Source: Balanoglossus misakiensis (taxonomy: Eukaryota > Hemichordata). From it: a stretch of DNA of 64,000 nucleotides. The DNA lies in the NCBI GenBank assembly GCA_040954595.2, contig CM082587.2, forward strand, positions 9,548,001 to 9,612,000, given 5' to 3'. Positions 1 through 13,137 of the stretch are shown one piece after another; position 1 is the stretch's first letter, and the number at the start of each line of letters is the position of its first letter. Below the pieces are notes generated by a model. The model saw only the letters and a list, made by a program, of their open reading frames with translations, made no database searches and was not told the DNA's origin. A program made the position numbers and the translations under genes.

Positions 1-3000
1 GTGTGAAATTTGGTGAAACTTTTGGGAAATTTTGCAACTTTTCATCAAAAATTGTTTGAAACTACTTGTCAGATTGATTGTAAATTTAGTCAATCTTTGT
101 AGGCCCCATTCAATATATGTGTATACAACTGGGACCTTATGCGATTCAGCTGCTTCTGTATCTATGTCCATCCACAACAAAAACTTATAGCCTCAATATT
201 TGGAGTGTAAAGGCTGTTTTGTAGATATAATTTTGTTTAAGTTGTCATGGCCAAAAATGTGCAAATGAGCTTGAAAAATGTTAAATTGGTCTAAACTCAT
301 CAACTACTGGGCAAATTGCTTTATACATTTGTATGCATGACGACTTCAAAGTCCTGCATGTTTTGAGCTCATATCATGAGTTTTCTATTTTTTATGCTTG
401 TTTGGACTTTTCCATATTTTTTGTAAATAAACAATTTATGGAAATGATAGCGAATTTCTTTAAAATTTAGCATGAAGCTTCCTATATTTGATCTAAGGTG
501 GTTTTTGTAAATTGTTACAAAAATTGCCTATTTGTAAGTTTGGGAGATTTTTACCAATTTTGCTCAAAAATCATTTTCTCTGAAATCCCTCGTCAGATTG
601 CTTTTAAATTTGGTTGGAACGTTCCATGGGGTTACCCAAGTAAGATGTTGTAAAATGTTAGTGAAATTTGTGTTCTTGGGGCAATTTTTGCAATTTTCCA
701 TCAAAAATCGTATCCTTTAAACTATTTGTTGATAATAGCTGGTAGCCGATCAAAACTCTGGTTGTACTCAGCTTGTGACTGTCGATAAAACTATTATTTT
801 CAATAAAAATCTGCCGAGAAAATACAGACTGATTCCAAAGGATTCTTATCTTAAATAGTATAGGCTGAAACTATTTCCGTCATAACAGAAGGGTTCAAAA
901 CGTAATAATCTAATGCTGTAAGTCGCAATCTCGCCTTCCTATCTCCAGTGAAAAATGATAAGACAACACCAATGGTATGAGTAATGATATAACCCATATT
1001 TATTTCAAGTTAACTAAACTCTGATAAAAGCAGTGATAAAACTGGTTTCAATTTAGAAGGTATTGCTTGGACCACGAAAAAAGACAATTAATACTGACAG
1101 TAATGAAACGCATCCCATCCATGCATTCATCAAAAGTGATTTCTCCATGCTTTTTGAGCAACTTGGCCTATGTATAGTACCCTATTGTCTCTCAATGCAA
1201 GCCACTTGCTTTCACAAAACAATCCCATTTTGCCACTTTGTACTGTTCTTTATATTTTGATCTGAATCTAAAAATAACATCGAATCATCCAGTGTGAGTT
1301 AGCACTGTAATTAGCCAAAGTTATAAATCCACAGTTACCCAGCAAATTTGATATAATGCTTCCCAAAGGTATTGGTTTTGAACTCTCTTCAGAAATAGGT
1401 ATGAAAATTTTAAAATTTCTACTGTTTCAACCCAGACTAGTTTATTTCTGAATAAATAGAGAAATGACAACCGGATAGATTATTCCTCTGTAATAAAGAC
1501 ATATGCAGACACAAGAAAAAGTCTGAACATAATCAGTACATTACTAAAACAGTGTAGGTACATTGTACTTTAAACTCAGGAAGATTAGTGACTATTGTTT
1601 GCCAAAAATGGTCCCAAGTCATTTCTTAAGCAGAGCAGAATAGTAGTTTTGAGAAGCAAAGTGTGATGATTTAAAATGTGAAAAGACAACACCAATCTCT
1701 AGCTCTGCTCTTAGCACTGCAAATGTTATCAGACAGGTAGATAGATGTTCAGTCATCCTATGTCTGTCAACACTTTTTCTTTTCTGAAATCACTGGTGCA
1801 AGTGCTTTCAAATTTGGTATGCAGGTTTCTGGGGGTAGCGAAGTAATGCGTGTTCAAATTGTGTTGAATTCTGCATATTTGTAGTTTGAAACGAGTTTTT
1901 GCTGTTTTTGGAAGAAGAAATAAGCTTGTAGGATTTCTTTGACAATGCAAGTTTCTAGGGATGACGCAAGTTGTTTCTTCAAAATGTGGTGAAATTTGCA
2001 TATTTTTTTTTTTGGGGGGGGGAATTTTCTCTGAAATTTAGTATGTATCTCCATGAGGTTTGTGACATAACCTGCAATTTTGTATTTTGGGGGCAGTTGC
2101 CTTTTTATTTGGACTAAAAATCATATTAGAATATGCATATTTGATTGTCATGTCCACAGGGGTGATATTACTTGTTTACATTATGACCGAATCTGTAAAG
2201 TTTTCATAATGATCTTTAAAATTGGTACGTCTAATTGTTTCGATCTTTGTTGTGAATTGTCCCTGAGTGATCTTAGTCATTTTTTTTAAAATTCTGCTGA
2301 ATATTGCATTATTATTTTATGTCCGAGTCTGAAGAGTAGTCCTCTTCTCTGAAACTCCTTGACCTAAAGTCAGGTGTCAAATAGTATAATTTGCATATTT
2401 GTTGCATATGGGATATTGTTGCAGTTTTTTGAAATTCAAGATGGCTGCCAATCTTTGTTTTAACTCTTTGGAAAAACATTTATTTAAATACTTTTCTGAA
2501 AACAAGGTGGTGAACATCACATTTTTTCAAACAGTAATTGATATAGCTATCATTGCTTCTGAAAATCTTCTTTTTTAATCTCTAGCATCTGCAAAGACCA
2601 CTAAAACAGCAACTCTATAAAAAGTCTTATTGCTAGGTACTGACACAAGGTGGTAAAAAGATGTGCAGCTTTTGACTTCTTACAGGCTTACATTTTGTTA
2701 GTAATATCAGTCCCTTATTGGTATTGTGCTGTTTTTTTTTCAGGAGCTTGCGCCCCATTCCCTGGATTTTTTTTGCACACCTGGCTCTGAAAAGCTGCCA
2801 CACCTAGGCTTCTCAAATTGGTCACAGCTGTCCTTGCCAACGAGTGTGCACCTTGAAATTCAAATCAGTTATTTGACCTGGCAGCCATATTCAGTTAAAC
2901 TTTTTGAATTAATGCAAATTAGCTGGGACAATTTGAAATTGATCAAAACTCAGAAACTCAACAACCACTGGTCAGATTGATTTGACAATTGGTATGCAAG

Positions 3001-3900
3001 TACCTTATGTCAACCACATATAGTCCTATATTTTTTTTGAACAAATAGTTTGAATATTCTATTTTTATGCATTTTTTCATCATTTTTGGCAAAAAGTCTA
3101 CTTTTCTAGAATTGATGAGTCGACTTCTTTGGGTGACGGCAAAGGCTAGGGGGGAATTTAAACTTTAAAATCCAAAAGGGACGGGGGTCATCTTCTTTTT
3201 TAAACCTTTAAGGGGGGATCCCATTCTTTTTGCCCCACAAAATTACAGTTCCGAGGTCTTTTTTTTACAAAATGTACTAATCACACCCACCCCTTCATTC
3301 TTCACCACATTTCATTTATTGGCTGGTTTGTCTATTGTACCAGGACAGGCTACTTGCCATCCCACCCCACCGATGCAAACTTTGAGTGGCATAAGTAAAA
3401 TTGTCGTAACATTGAGCTAATTTGCTTTTGGGCTCACTAAAATGCAACTTTGAGCTCTGTATTTGTACAAAATGTTCATTAATTGGCTGGTTTGTCTATT
3501 GTACCCGGCCGGCATACATAAGATCAAGGACAACGAATGTTTTCGGGGGGAGGGGGGGGGGGTCATATTTTATTGCCTCTCTGTGTGTGTCTGTCTGTCT
3601 GTACTCCTGTGTAGACTTCTTTTAGTGTAATCACTAAATGAGACCACAGTGTCCCTGACGCGATTTTCAGTGACCCCGGGGTAACCTTTGACCAGCTTTC
3701 CTATATCTTAGTATTCACAGCAGAATACAGCCTTGGCATACTAACCCTGGTAACCATGGGAACTGTTTGGGCCCCACCAATGGTGCTGGCAGCTTTAATT
3801 TTTAAATGATTTCTTCTTATCATTGTTTTTTTATCAATGATGATGACTTGATCTAATCAGTTTTTAAAAATAATTTCATTCTTTTTTTACATTAGGTTCA
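1..3900. repeat. Repeat-rich non-coding stretch with degenerate interspersed repeat copies
   Basis: No gene is recognisable here; the open frames are short and resemble no family. The sequence is AT-rich and contains diverged copies of an interspersed family. A stretch at about 105-360 (motif GGGACCTTATG, then a run meaning roughly 'accaca..aaaaactt..cctcaatatttgg') recurs at 19127-19480. Part of it recurs at 2845-3030. A second shared motif, ACCACAGTGTCC followed by TGACGC, occurs at 3645-3665 and near 20466. A TG/TC simple-repeat patch lies at 3580-3600. The copies share sequence on one strand but no intact reading frame, so they look like non-coding mobile or dispersed repeats rather than genes. 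Confidence 0.6.
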
Positions 3901-3930
3901 TTGGTAACACTGCTGCTAGAGGGAGTGTAA

Positions 3931-4346
3931 TATTTGTAATGACGCCGCCACCTAATACTGTACTGGAGAGATGAACTTAATACTTGTAACGACGCCGCCA
4001 CCTAATACTGTACTGGAGGGATGAACTTAATACTTGTACCGACGCCGCCACCTAATACTGTACTGGAGGGATGAACTTAATACTTGTACCGACGCCGCCA
4101 CCTAATACTGTACTGGAGGGATGAACTTAATACTTGTACCGACGCCGCCACCTAATACTGTACTGGAGGGATGAACTTAATACTTGTAACGCCGCCGCCA
4201 CCTAATACTGTACTGGAGGGATGAACTTAATACTTGTAACGACGCCGCCACCTAATACTGTACTGGATGGATGAACTTAATACTTGTAACGACGCCGCCA
4301 CCTAATACTCTACTGGATGGATGAACTTAAACTTGTAACGACGCCA
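3931..4346. repeat. 50-bp tandem repeat, about 8 copies
   Basis: The motif GACGCCGCCACCTAATACTG starts at 3941, 3991, 4041, 4091, 4141, 4191, 4241 and 4291, an exact 50-bp period with few substitutions. A diverged half copy follows at 4340. Similar flanks (GGTTCATTGGTAA) sit before the array at 3896 and after it at 4435, suggesting that the array grew inside an older duplicated segment. Confidence 0.9.
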
Positions 4347-4434
4347 GATAATGCTTCTGTGACCAGAGGGACGAACAACGCCATGATTTGTTGATCTGAT
4401 CTAATTAATAATATTCATTCTTTTTTTCCCAATA

Positions 4435-5126
4435 GGTTCATTGGTAATATCATCGCCGGAGGGAGTCTAATCAATATCTACAACAACGCCGCGCTAGATA
4501 ACAATATCATAACCAGAGGGATGCTGTCAATAGGTTAGGTTAATAAAAATGGTTTAATCTGAGGGAATGGTAAAGGGTTGGTGTATGAATATGTTAGGGT
4601 AATAAAAAATGGTATAATCTAACGGAATGGTGAAGGGTTGATGTATGAATAGGTTAGGCTAATAAAAAATGGTATAATGTAATGGAATGGTGAAGGGTTG
4701 GTGTATGATGACTAATAAAACAGTGTGCACAAGGGTACTGTAACAAAACTGTCTGCATGGGTATAATATTATGGTTTCAAGGGTATGATAAGTAATTAAA
4801 ATACTATAAAAACAAGGGTAATGCCACGTGGTAAATAAAAACTGTACATGTACAGAGGGTAAATACCGGTATAATATATAAGGGTGTAAACGTCAATGGT
4901 GTAATAATAAAAAATGGGTAACACAAGGTTTTGGTGGTATAATAATAATAAAATGGTATTAACTTGATGGTATAAACATTATGGGATGTGTATAAATGGT
5001 GTTAATATTACAAAGGTATGATGATTAATTGGGGTGTAATAATAAGAAATTTAAAATCATTGGGTAATTTATTAGTGTCAGGTTGGGTAAAATAATTTTT
5101 GCTATGCATTCGTGTAATTTGTCTGC
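4435..5126. repeat. Degenerate AT-rich repeats
   Basis: Three loose copies of a roughly 60-bp unit (GGTTAGG..AATAAAAA..GGTATAAT..GAATGGT) run from 4530 to 4710. They are followed by irregular 'ggtataataataaaa'-type sequence to about 5060. No coding signal is visible. Confidence 0.55.
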
Positions 5127-5325
5127 CGATTTTTTGCAGCGTTACCCGCGTTCGCGTTCTTCATTGCAGGTCGCTCGTCGTGTAATGTAATTTCGCCGTG
5201 TGCCCGTCTGATTCACCGATGGATTTTTTACAACGTTACCCGCGTTCGCGTTCTTCATCGCAGTTCGCTCGTCGTGTAATGGAATTTCGCCGTGTGCCCG
5301 TTTGATTCGCCGATGGATTTTTTGC
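5127..5325. repeat. 94-bp tandem duplication
   Basis: GTTACCCGCGTTCGCGTTCT begins at 5141 and again at 5235. The surrounding text (CGCTCGTCGTGTAATG, TTTCGCCGTGTGCCCG, GATGGATTTTTT) repeats at the same offset, and a third partial copy ends near 5322. The unit is more GC-rich than its surroundings. Confidence 0.8.
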
Positions 5326-5938
5326 TTTCGTCATCGTAATACCCGCTTCAACACGAATCCTCAATCTCACGTAACAACAATACATCAAAATGTACACAGA
5401 AAAATACGAGTCGGCAAGACAATTCTCGTTAGTGTGAGCCCCAACCTTTTAAAATTCACAACGGGGGAGGGGGCAGTTTTTCCTCATTTTATATTTGGCT
5501 CGAGGTTTTTAACTGTCCCCAGGCGCGTAAAGTTAGTTAGTTAATCACACAGAATGTAATTATCTTGCTTGATTTAAAAAAACACTAAAATTGTATGGGG
5601 GAGCTTCTTGCGATTTGCACTTAAGAAACTGATGGTTTTTACCCATAGATAATATTTAGTATTAAGCACATAATTGCCTAGAAATAAAAATTAACTCAAG
5701 GGTAGAATGCAACAGTTAATTTTGTGCAATATCAACAGGAGCTATTTTGGCACATTATTTCAGTTTGATAAACACTGTTTTTGCTCATTGTTTCATTTCG
5801 ACCACTTTTGTCACCTTGTTTGAAATTGAATGCAAGCATTGTTTCTGTTTGACCACTACTTGGGGTAATTGTTCCAAATTGGTATGCAAGATATTTTACA
5901 TCAGCAGTTAGCCATCTAGCCACACTTTAGCTGCACAG
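5326..5938. other. Unassigned non-coding stretch
   Basis: Nothing recognisable was found. The open frames are short and share no motif with known families. Confidence 0.4.
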
Positions 5939-6066
5939 CATATGAAAAATAATGAAATTCATGCAAAAAGCAAAAAAGTATTATGGGTATAATGCCATTG
6001 CAGCATTGGCGGTTCGACTCCGTCGATACTTACTTTGAAGCATAAGTCTTCATTATTTTTCATATG
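5939..6066. mobile_element. Foldback MITE-like element with a tRNA-like core
   Basis: Perfect 18-bp inverted ends CATATGAAAAATAATGAA lie at 5939-5956 and (reverse complement) 6049-6066. Between them, 5976-6032 can fold like a reduced tRNA. There is a 7-bp acceptor stem (AAGTATT with GATACTT, one G-U), a 5-bp anticodon-like stem (AATGC/GCATT) with a 7-base loop, and a T arm containing GGTTCGACTCC, an exact match to the Pol III B-box consensus. There is no D arm, no variable loop, and position 33 is A rather than U, so it is not a normal tRNA gene. No clear target duplication was seen. It may be a tRNA-derived or Pol III-transcribed miniature element. Confidence 0.6.
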
Positions 6067-6218
6067 TTATAAATAAAACTATTCCAAATTCATATCTTTG
6101 TTTTCAGTTTGTGCTTTTGCTTCACTTAGGGGGCCCACACTTACCAAACCTGTCTTGCCATCTTTTCACATTTCTTCAAATATGCAGCGCCAGCAGTAGG
6201 CAGTATTTGATCAAATTG

Positions 6219-9200
6219 ACCCACAAATCACTCAAAATTAATAGGCAGGATCATGTCCACTCTGGCCTGGTTACTGTCTGGCCTGGTTAATGTTGACGCG
6301 AAGGTTGACCCCACCAAACACTCAAAATTAATGGGCAGGATACTGGCCACTCTGGCCTGGTTAATGTTGACGCAAAGGTTGACCCCACCAAACACTCGAA
6401 ATTAATGGGCAGAATACTGTCCACTCTGGCCTGGTTACTGTCTGGCCTGGTTAATGTTGACGCAAAGGTTGACCCCACCAAACACTCGAAATTAATGGGC
6501 AGAATACTGTCCACTCTGGCCTGGTTACTGTCTGGCCTGGTTAATGTTGACGCAAAGGTTGACCCCACCAGACACTCAAAATTAATGGGCAGCATACTGT
6601 CCACTCTGGTCTGGTTACTGTGTGCTCTGGTTAATGTTGACGCAAAGGTTGACCCCACCAAACCTCAAAATTAATGGGTAGCATACTGTCCACTCTGGCC
6701 TGGTTACTGTGTGCTCTGGTTAATGTTGACGCAAAGGTTGACCCCACCAAACACTCAAAATTAATGGGTAGCATACTGTCCACTCTGGCCTGGTTACTGT
6801 GTGCTCTGGTTAATGTTGACGCAAAGGTTGACCCCACCAAACACTCAAAATTAATGGGCAGCATACTGTCCACTCTGGCCTGGTTACTGTGTGCTCTGGT
6901 TAATGTTGACGCAAAGGTTGACCCCACCAAACAATCAAAATTAATGGGCAGCATACTGTCCACTCTGGCCTGGTTACTGTACGTGTGCTCTGGTTAATGT
7001 TGACACACAGGTTGACCGCACCAAACACTCAAAATTAATGGGCAGCATACTGTCCACTCTGGCCTGGTTACTGTGTGCTCTGGTTAATGTTGACGCAAAG
7101 GTTGACCCCACCAAACACTCAAAATTAATGGGCAGCATACTGTACACTCTGGCCTGATTACTGTCTGGCCTGGTTGATGTTGACGCAAAGGTTGACCCCA
7201 CCAAACACTCAAAATTAATGGGCAGCATACTGTCTACTCTGGCCTGGTTACTGTCTGGCCTGGTTAATGTTGATGCAAAGGTTGACCCCACCAAACACTC
7301 AAAATTAATGAGCAGCATACTGTCCACTCTGGCCTGATTACTGTCTGGCCTGGTTGATGTTGACGCAAAGGTTGACCCCACCAAACACTCAAAATTAATG
7401 GGCAGCATACTGTCCACTCTTGCCTGGTTACTGTGTGCTCTGGTTAATGTTGACTCAAAGGTTGACCCCACCAAACACTCAAAATTAATGGGCAGCATAC
7501 TGTCCACTCTGGCCTGGTTACTGTGAGCTCTGGTTAATGTTGACGCAAAGGTTGACCCCACCAAACACTCGAAATTAATGGGCAGCATACTATCCACTCT
7601 GGCCTGGTTACTGTCTGGCCTGGTTAATGTTGACGCAAAGGTTGACCCCACCAAACACTCGAAATTAATGGGCAGAATACTGTCCACTCTGGCCTGGTTA
7701 CTGTCTGGCCTGGTTAATGTTGACGCAAAGGTTGACCCCACCAGACACTCAAAATTAATGGGCAGCATACTGTCCACTCTGGTCTGGTTACTGTGTGCTC
7801 TGGTTAATGTTGACGCAAAGGTTGACCCCACCAAACACTCAAAATTAATGGGTAGCATACTGTCCACTCTGGCCTGGTTACAGTGTGCTCTGGTTAATGT
7901 TGACGCAAAGGTTGACCCCACCAAACACTAAAAATTAATGGGTAGCATACTGTCCACTCTGGCCTGGTTACTGTGTGCTCTGGTTAATGTTGACGCAAAG
8001 GTTGACCCCACCAAACACTCAAAATTAATGGGCAGCATACTGTCCACTCTGGCCTGGTTACTGTGTGCTCTGGTTAATGTTGACGCAAAGGTTGACCCCA
8101 CCAAACAATCAAAATTAATGGGCAGCATACTGTCCACTCTGGCCTGGTTACTGTACGTGTGCTCTGGTTAATGTTGACACACAGGTTGACCGCACCAAAC
8201 ACTCAAAATTAATGGGCAGCATACTGTCCACTCTGGCCTGGTTACTGTGTGCTCTGGTTAATGTTGACGCAAAGGTTGACCCCACCAAACACTCAAAATT
8301 AATGGGCAGCATACTGTACACTTTGGCCTGATTACTGTCTGGCCTGGTTGATGTTGACGCAAAGGTTGACCCCACCAAACACTCAAAATTAATGGGCAGC
8401 ATACTGTCTACTCTGGCCTGGTTACTGTCTGGCCTGGTTAATGTTGATGCAAAGGTTGACCCCACCAAACACTCAAAATTAATGGGCAGCATACTGTCCA
8501 CTCTTGCCTGGTTACTGTGTGCTCTGGTTAATGTTGACTCAAAGGTTGACCCCACCAAACACTCAAAATTAATGGGCAGCATACTGTCCACTCTGGCCTG
8601 GTTACTGTGAGCTCTGGTTAATGTTGACGCAAAGGTTGACCCCACCAAACACTCGAAATTAATGGGCAGCATACTATCCACTCTGGCCTGGTTACTGTCT
8701 GGCCTGGTTAATGTTGACGCAAAGGTTGACCCCACCAAACACTCGAAATTAATGGGCAGAATACTGTCCACTCTGGCCTGGTTACTGTCTGGCCTGGTTA
8801 ATGTTGACGCAAAGGTTGACCCCACCAGACACTCAAAATTAATGGGCAGCATACTGTCCACTCTGGTCTGGTTACTGTGTGCTCTGGTTAATGTTGACGC
8901 AAAGGTTGACCCCACCAAACACTCAAAATTAATGGGTAGCATACTGTCCACTCTGGCCTGGTTACTGTGTGCTCTGGTTAATGTTGACGCAAAGGTTGAC
9001 CCCACCAAACACTCAAAATTAATGGGTAGCATACTGTCCACTCTGGCCTGGTTACTGTGTGCTCTGGTTAATGTTGACGCAAAGGTTGACCCCACCAAAC
9101 ACTCAAAATTAATGGGCAGCATACTGTCCACTCTGGCCTGGTTACTGTGTGCTCTGGTTAATGTTGACGCAAAGGTTGACCCCACCAAACAATCAAAATT

Positions 9201-11893
9201 AATGGGCAGCATACTGTCCACTCTGGCCTGGTTACTGTACGTGTGCTCTGGTTAATGTTGACACACAGGTTGACTGCACCAAACACTCAAAATTAATAGG
9301 CAGCATACTGTCCACTCTGGCCTGGTTACTGTGTGCTCTGGTTAATGTTGACGCAAAGGTTGACCCCACCAAACACTCAAAATTAATGGGCAGCATACTG
9401 TACACTCTGGCCTGATTACTGTCTGGCCTGGTTGATGTTGACGCAAAGGTTGACCCCACCAAACACTCAAAATTAATGGGCAGCATACTGTCCACTCTTG
9501 CCTGGTTACTGTGTGCTCTGGTTAATGTTGACTCAAAGGTTGACCCCACCAAACACTCAAAATTAATGGGCAGCATACTGTCCACTCTGGCCTGGTTACG
9601 GTGAGCTCTGGTTGACATTGACGCAAAGGTTGACTCCACCAAACACTCAAAATTAATGGGCAGCATACTATCCACTCTGGCCTGGTTTCTGTCTGGCCTG
9701 GTTAATGTTGACGCAAAGGTTGACCCCACCAAACACTCAAAATTAATGGGCAGAATACTGTACACTCTGGCCTGGTTACTGTGTGCTCTGGTTAATGTTG
9801 ACGCAAAGGTTGACCCCACCAAACACTCAAAATTAATGGGCAGCATACTGTCCACTCTGGCCTGGTTACTGTCTGGCCTGGTTAATGTTGACGCACAGGT
9901 TGACCCAACCAAACACTCAAAATTAATGGGCAGCATACTGTCCACTCTTGCCTGGTTACTGTGTGCTCTGGTTAATGTTGACTCAAAGGTTGACCCCACC
10001 AAACACTCAAAATTAATGGGCAGCATACTGTCCACTCTGGTCTGGTTACTGTGTGCTCTGGTTAATGTTGACGCACAGGTTGACCCAACCAAACACTCAA
10101 AATTAATGGGCAGCATACTGTCAGCTCTGGCCTGGTTACTGTGTGCTCTGGTTAATGTTGACGCAAAGGTTGACCCCACCAAACACTCAAAATTAATGGG
10201 CAGCATACTGTCCACTCTGGTATGGTTACTGTGTCTTCTGGTTAATGTTGACGCAAAGGTTGACCCCACCAAACACTCAAAATTAATGGGCAGCATACTG
10301 TCCACTCTTGCCTGGTTACTGTGTGCTCTGGTTAATGTTGACGCAAAGGTTGATCCCACCAAACACTCAAAATTAATGGGCAGCATACTGTACACTCTGG
10401 CCTGATTACTGTCTGGCCTGGTTGATGTTGACGCAAAGGTTGACCCCACCAAACACTCAAAATTAATGGGCAGCATACTGTCTACTCTGGCCTGGTTACT
10501 GTCTGGCCTGGTTAATGTTGACACACAGGTTGACCCCACCAAACACTCAAAATTAATGGGCAGCATACTGTCCACTCTTGCCTGGTTATTGTGTGCTGTG
10601 GTTAATATTGACACACAGGTTGACCCGACTAAACACTCAAAATAAATGGGCAGCATACTGTCCACTCTTGCCTGGTTACTGTCTGGCCTGGTTAATGTTG
10701 ACGCACAGGTTGACCCCACCAAACACTCAAAATTAATGGGCAGCATACTGTCCACTCTGGCCTGGTTATTGTGTGCTGTGGTTAATATTGACACACAGGT
10801 TGACCCGACTAAACACTCAAAATTAATGGGCAGCATACTGTCCACTCTAGCCTGGTTACTGTGTGTTCTGGTTAATGTTGACACAAAGATTGACCCCACC
10901 AAACAATCAAAATTAATGGGCAGCATACTGTCCACTCTGGCCTGGTTATTGTGTGCTCTGGTTAATGTTGACGCAAAGGTTGGCCCCACTAAACACTCAA
11001 AATTAATGGGCAGCATACTGTCCACTCTAGCCTGGTTACTGTGTGTTCTGGTTAATGTTGACACAAAGATTGACCCCACCAAACAATCAAAATTAATGGG
11101 CAGCATACTGTCCACTCTGGCCTGGTTACTGTGTGCTCTGGTTAATGTTGACGCAAAGCTTGACCCCACCAAACACTCAAAATTAATGGGCAGCATACTG
11201 TCCACTCTGGCCTGGTTACTGTGTGCTCTGGTTAATGTTGACGCAAAGGTTGACCCCACCAAACACTCAAAATTAATGGGCAGCATAATGTCCACTCTGG
11301 CCTGGTTACTGTGTGCTCTGGTTAATGTTGACGCAAAGGTTGACCCCACCAAACACTCAAAATTAATGGGCAGCATACTGTCCACTCTGGCCTGGTTACT
11401 GTCTGGCCTGGTTAATGTTGACGCACAGGTTGACCCCACCAAACACTCAAAATTAATTGGCAGCATACTGTCCACTCTGGCCTGGTTACTGTCTGGCCTG
11501 GTTAATGTTGACGCACAGGTTGACCCCCACCAAACACTCAAAATTAATGGGCAGCATACTGTCCACTCTGGCCTGGTTGCTGTCTGGCCTGGTTAATGTT
11601 GATGCAAAGGTTGACCCCACCAAACACTCAAAATTAATGGGCAGGATACTGGCCACTCTGGCCTGGTTAATGTTGAAGCAAAGGTTGACCCCACCAAACA
11701 CTCGAAATTAATGGGCAGCATACTGTCCACTCTGGCCTGGTTACTGTGTGCTCTGGTTAATGTTGACGCAAAGGTTGACCCCACCAAACACTCAAAATTA
11801 ATGGGAAGCATACTGTCCACACTGGCCTGGTTACTGTCTGGCCTTGTTAATGTTGACGCAAAGGTTTACCGCAGCAAACACTGCAAATTAAAC
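6219..11893. repeat. 90-bp minisatellite, about 63 copies, with a 12-13-mer higher-order repeat
   Basis: The unit (around GGGCAGCATACTGTCCACTC...TTGACCCCACCAAACACTCA) repeats every 90 bp for about 5.6 kb. Because 90 is divisible by three, a frame open in one unit stays open in the next. Long ORFs therefore appear on both strands: a 30-residue period such as LAWLLCALVNVDAK on plus and ECLVGSTFASTLTR on minus. The longest, on minus at 9232-11541, has 769 codons. A 4-base insertion (ACGT) at about 6981, 8155 and 9239 marks larger repeat units of 1,174 and 1,084 bp (13 and 12 monomers plus 4 bp). Substitutions between copies change amino acids on both strands, so I see no sign of protein-level selection. 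Confidence 0.92.
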
Positions 11894-13137
11894 GATTATT
11901 CTCCCTTATGTATTTACTGTCATCGTTTGAGTTGGAGTGGCAAGCACTCTGCCCCGGTACACTAGACAAACGAGCCAAAAATGAAATGTGGCTGAGAATG
12001 AAGGGGGTTGGTGTGGAGGGGGTGTTAGAAAATGTTGTAAAATAAAAGGGCATGAAACTGCAATTTTGTGGACTCAAAAGCAAAAGTTTGGTGGCAAAAG
12101 TATGTGACCACTCTAAACGTTAAAAAACACAGATGACCCCACCCTTTTGGACTTCAAAATTTAAGTGACCCCCCTGGATTTTGCCGGCCCTTGGCCGTAA
12201 AAACTGAACGGTCCCTTAGAGCCCTTGACAAGTGGTTTTCCCCTCTGCCTAGCACCCACCTTAGCAGGCTGCATTCAATATTACATGAGCAACATGCGCA
12301 GCATTTCACCTTGTTCCTTTCACCCATATACGAAACAACTGTTCTCCAAACATATCTGCTCATCATCCACTACACACTGAGAGATCACCAAGTGTCCTTG
12401 ATGCTATTTTTTAGATATATCTCTCGTCACGCCAATCATATCCCGGACCCAGCATGATCCAGAACTTTTTGTATAGAGTATATCTACTGTTTGTGATTAT
12501 TTATGGTATCAGCAATTCGAATACGTTTCTTTATTATGGCATTTTCGACGAGCATCAACGCCCTGGCAAAAGTTACGTTGTCGACTTACGCTGCGACCGC
12601 GATCTACTGTCTATGCCGCGATTAACATCTAAACAAAGCAGACATTTTCGCATGGTTCATTTACAGCTTGAATTGCTTTTTTTGGCTCTATGTGAATTTC
12701 TGTCGATCAGTATACTCGATGACCGGCGGGCTCAAGTTTAATCTACGTATATTTTGGGCAGCAGAACCCCTCCCAAGTTGGGTAGGGAAATTGCACCCGT
12801 CACTAGCTAGCCAAGTCGGCCGCGTGTTACGGCTGTGTTGCTATCGGCGAGTCCAATCACACGCGGTTGAAGGCACAGTCCTGAATCGAGCGTCGAAGCT
12901 GTCAGAGCGATCGTCATCTCGCTGTCCTCTACACTTACTATACGTACCGGCAGTTCACTGTAACAACAGTGCTCTTATTCAATATAGATCGTTTTTCGTT
13001 TATCTGGCTAGCACAAATTGGCGATCTGTTTATAGGATTAGTTAAGGTGGTAAACTGTTGCGATTCGTGTGTGTAGCCTATATAACGTACATCGCAACTA
13101 GTCCATTATAGTGTCATGTCTCCCAATTGTGGGTAGA
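11894..13137. other. Unassigned stretch left of a putative LTR
   Basis: No family is recognisable. The open frames (for example 12454-12741 plus) are short and lack known motifs. If the LTR at 13138-13599 is real, this could be the leader of its internal region on the minus strand, but no gag or pol motif is visible. Confidence 0.35.

Noticed and set aside
5976-6032. Functional tRNA gene
   Set aside because: No D arm, no A box, no variable loop and no U at position 33, despite a perfect B box.
9232-11541. 769-codon minus-strand ORF as a repeat protein gene
   Set aside because: It lies wholly in a 90-bp tandem array whose period is divisible by three. The opposite strand is open too, changes between units are mostly amino-acid altering, and there is no start or splice context.
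12454-13045. Two overlapping plus-strand ORFs (95 and 125 codons)
   Set aside because: No family motif, no splice signals and no repeat support. They look like chance open frames.
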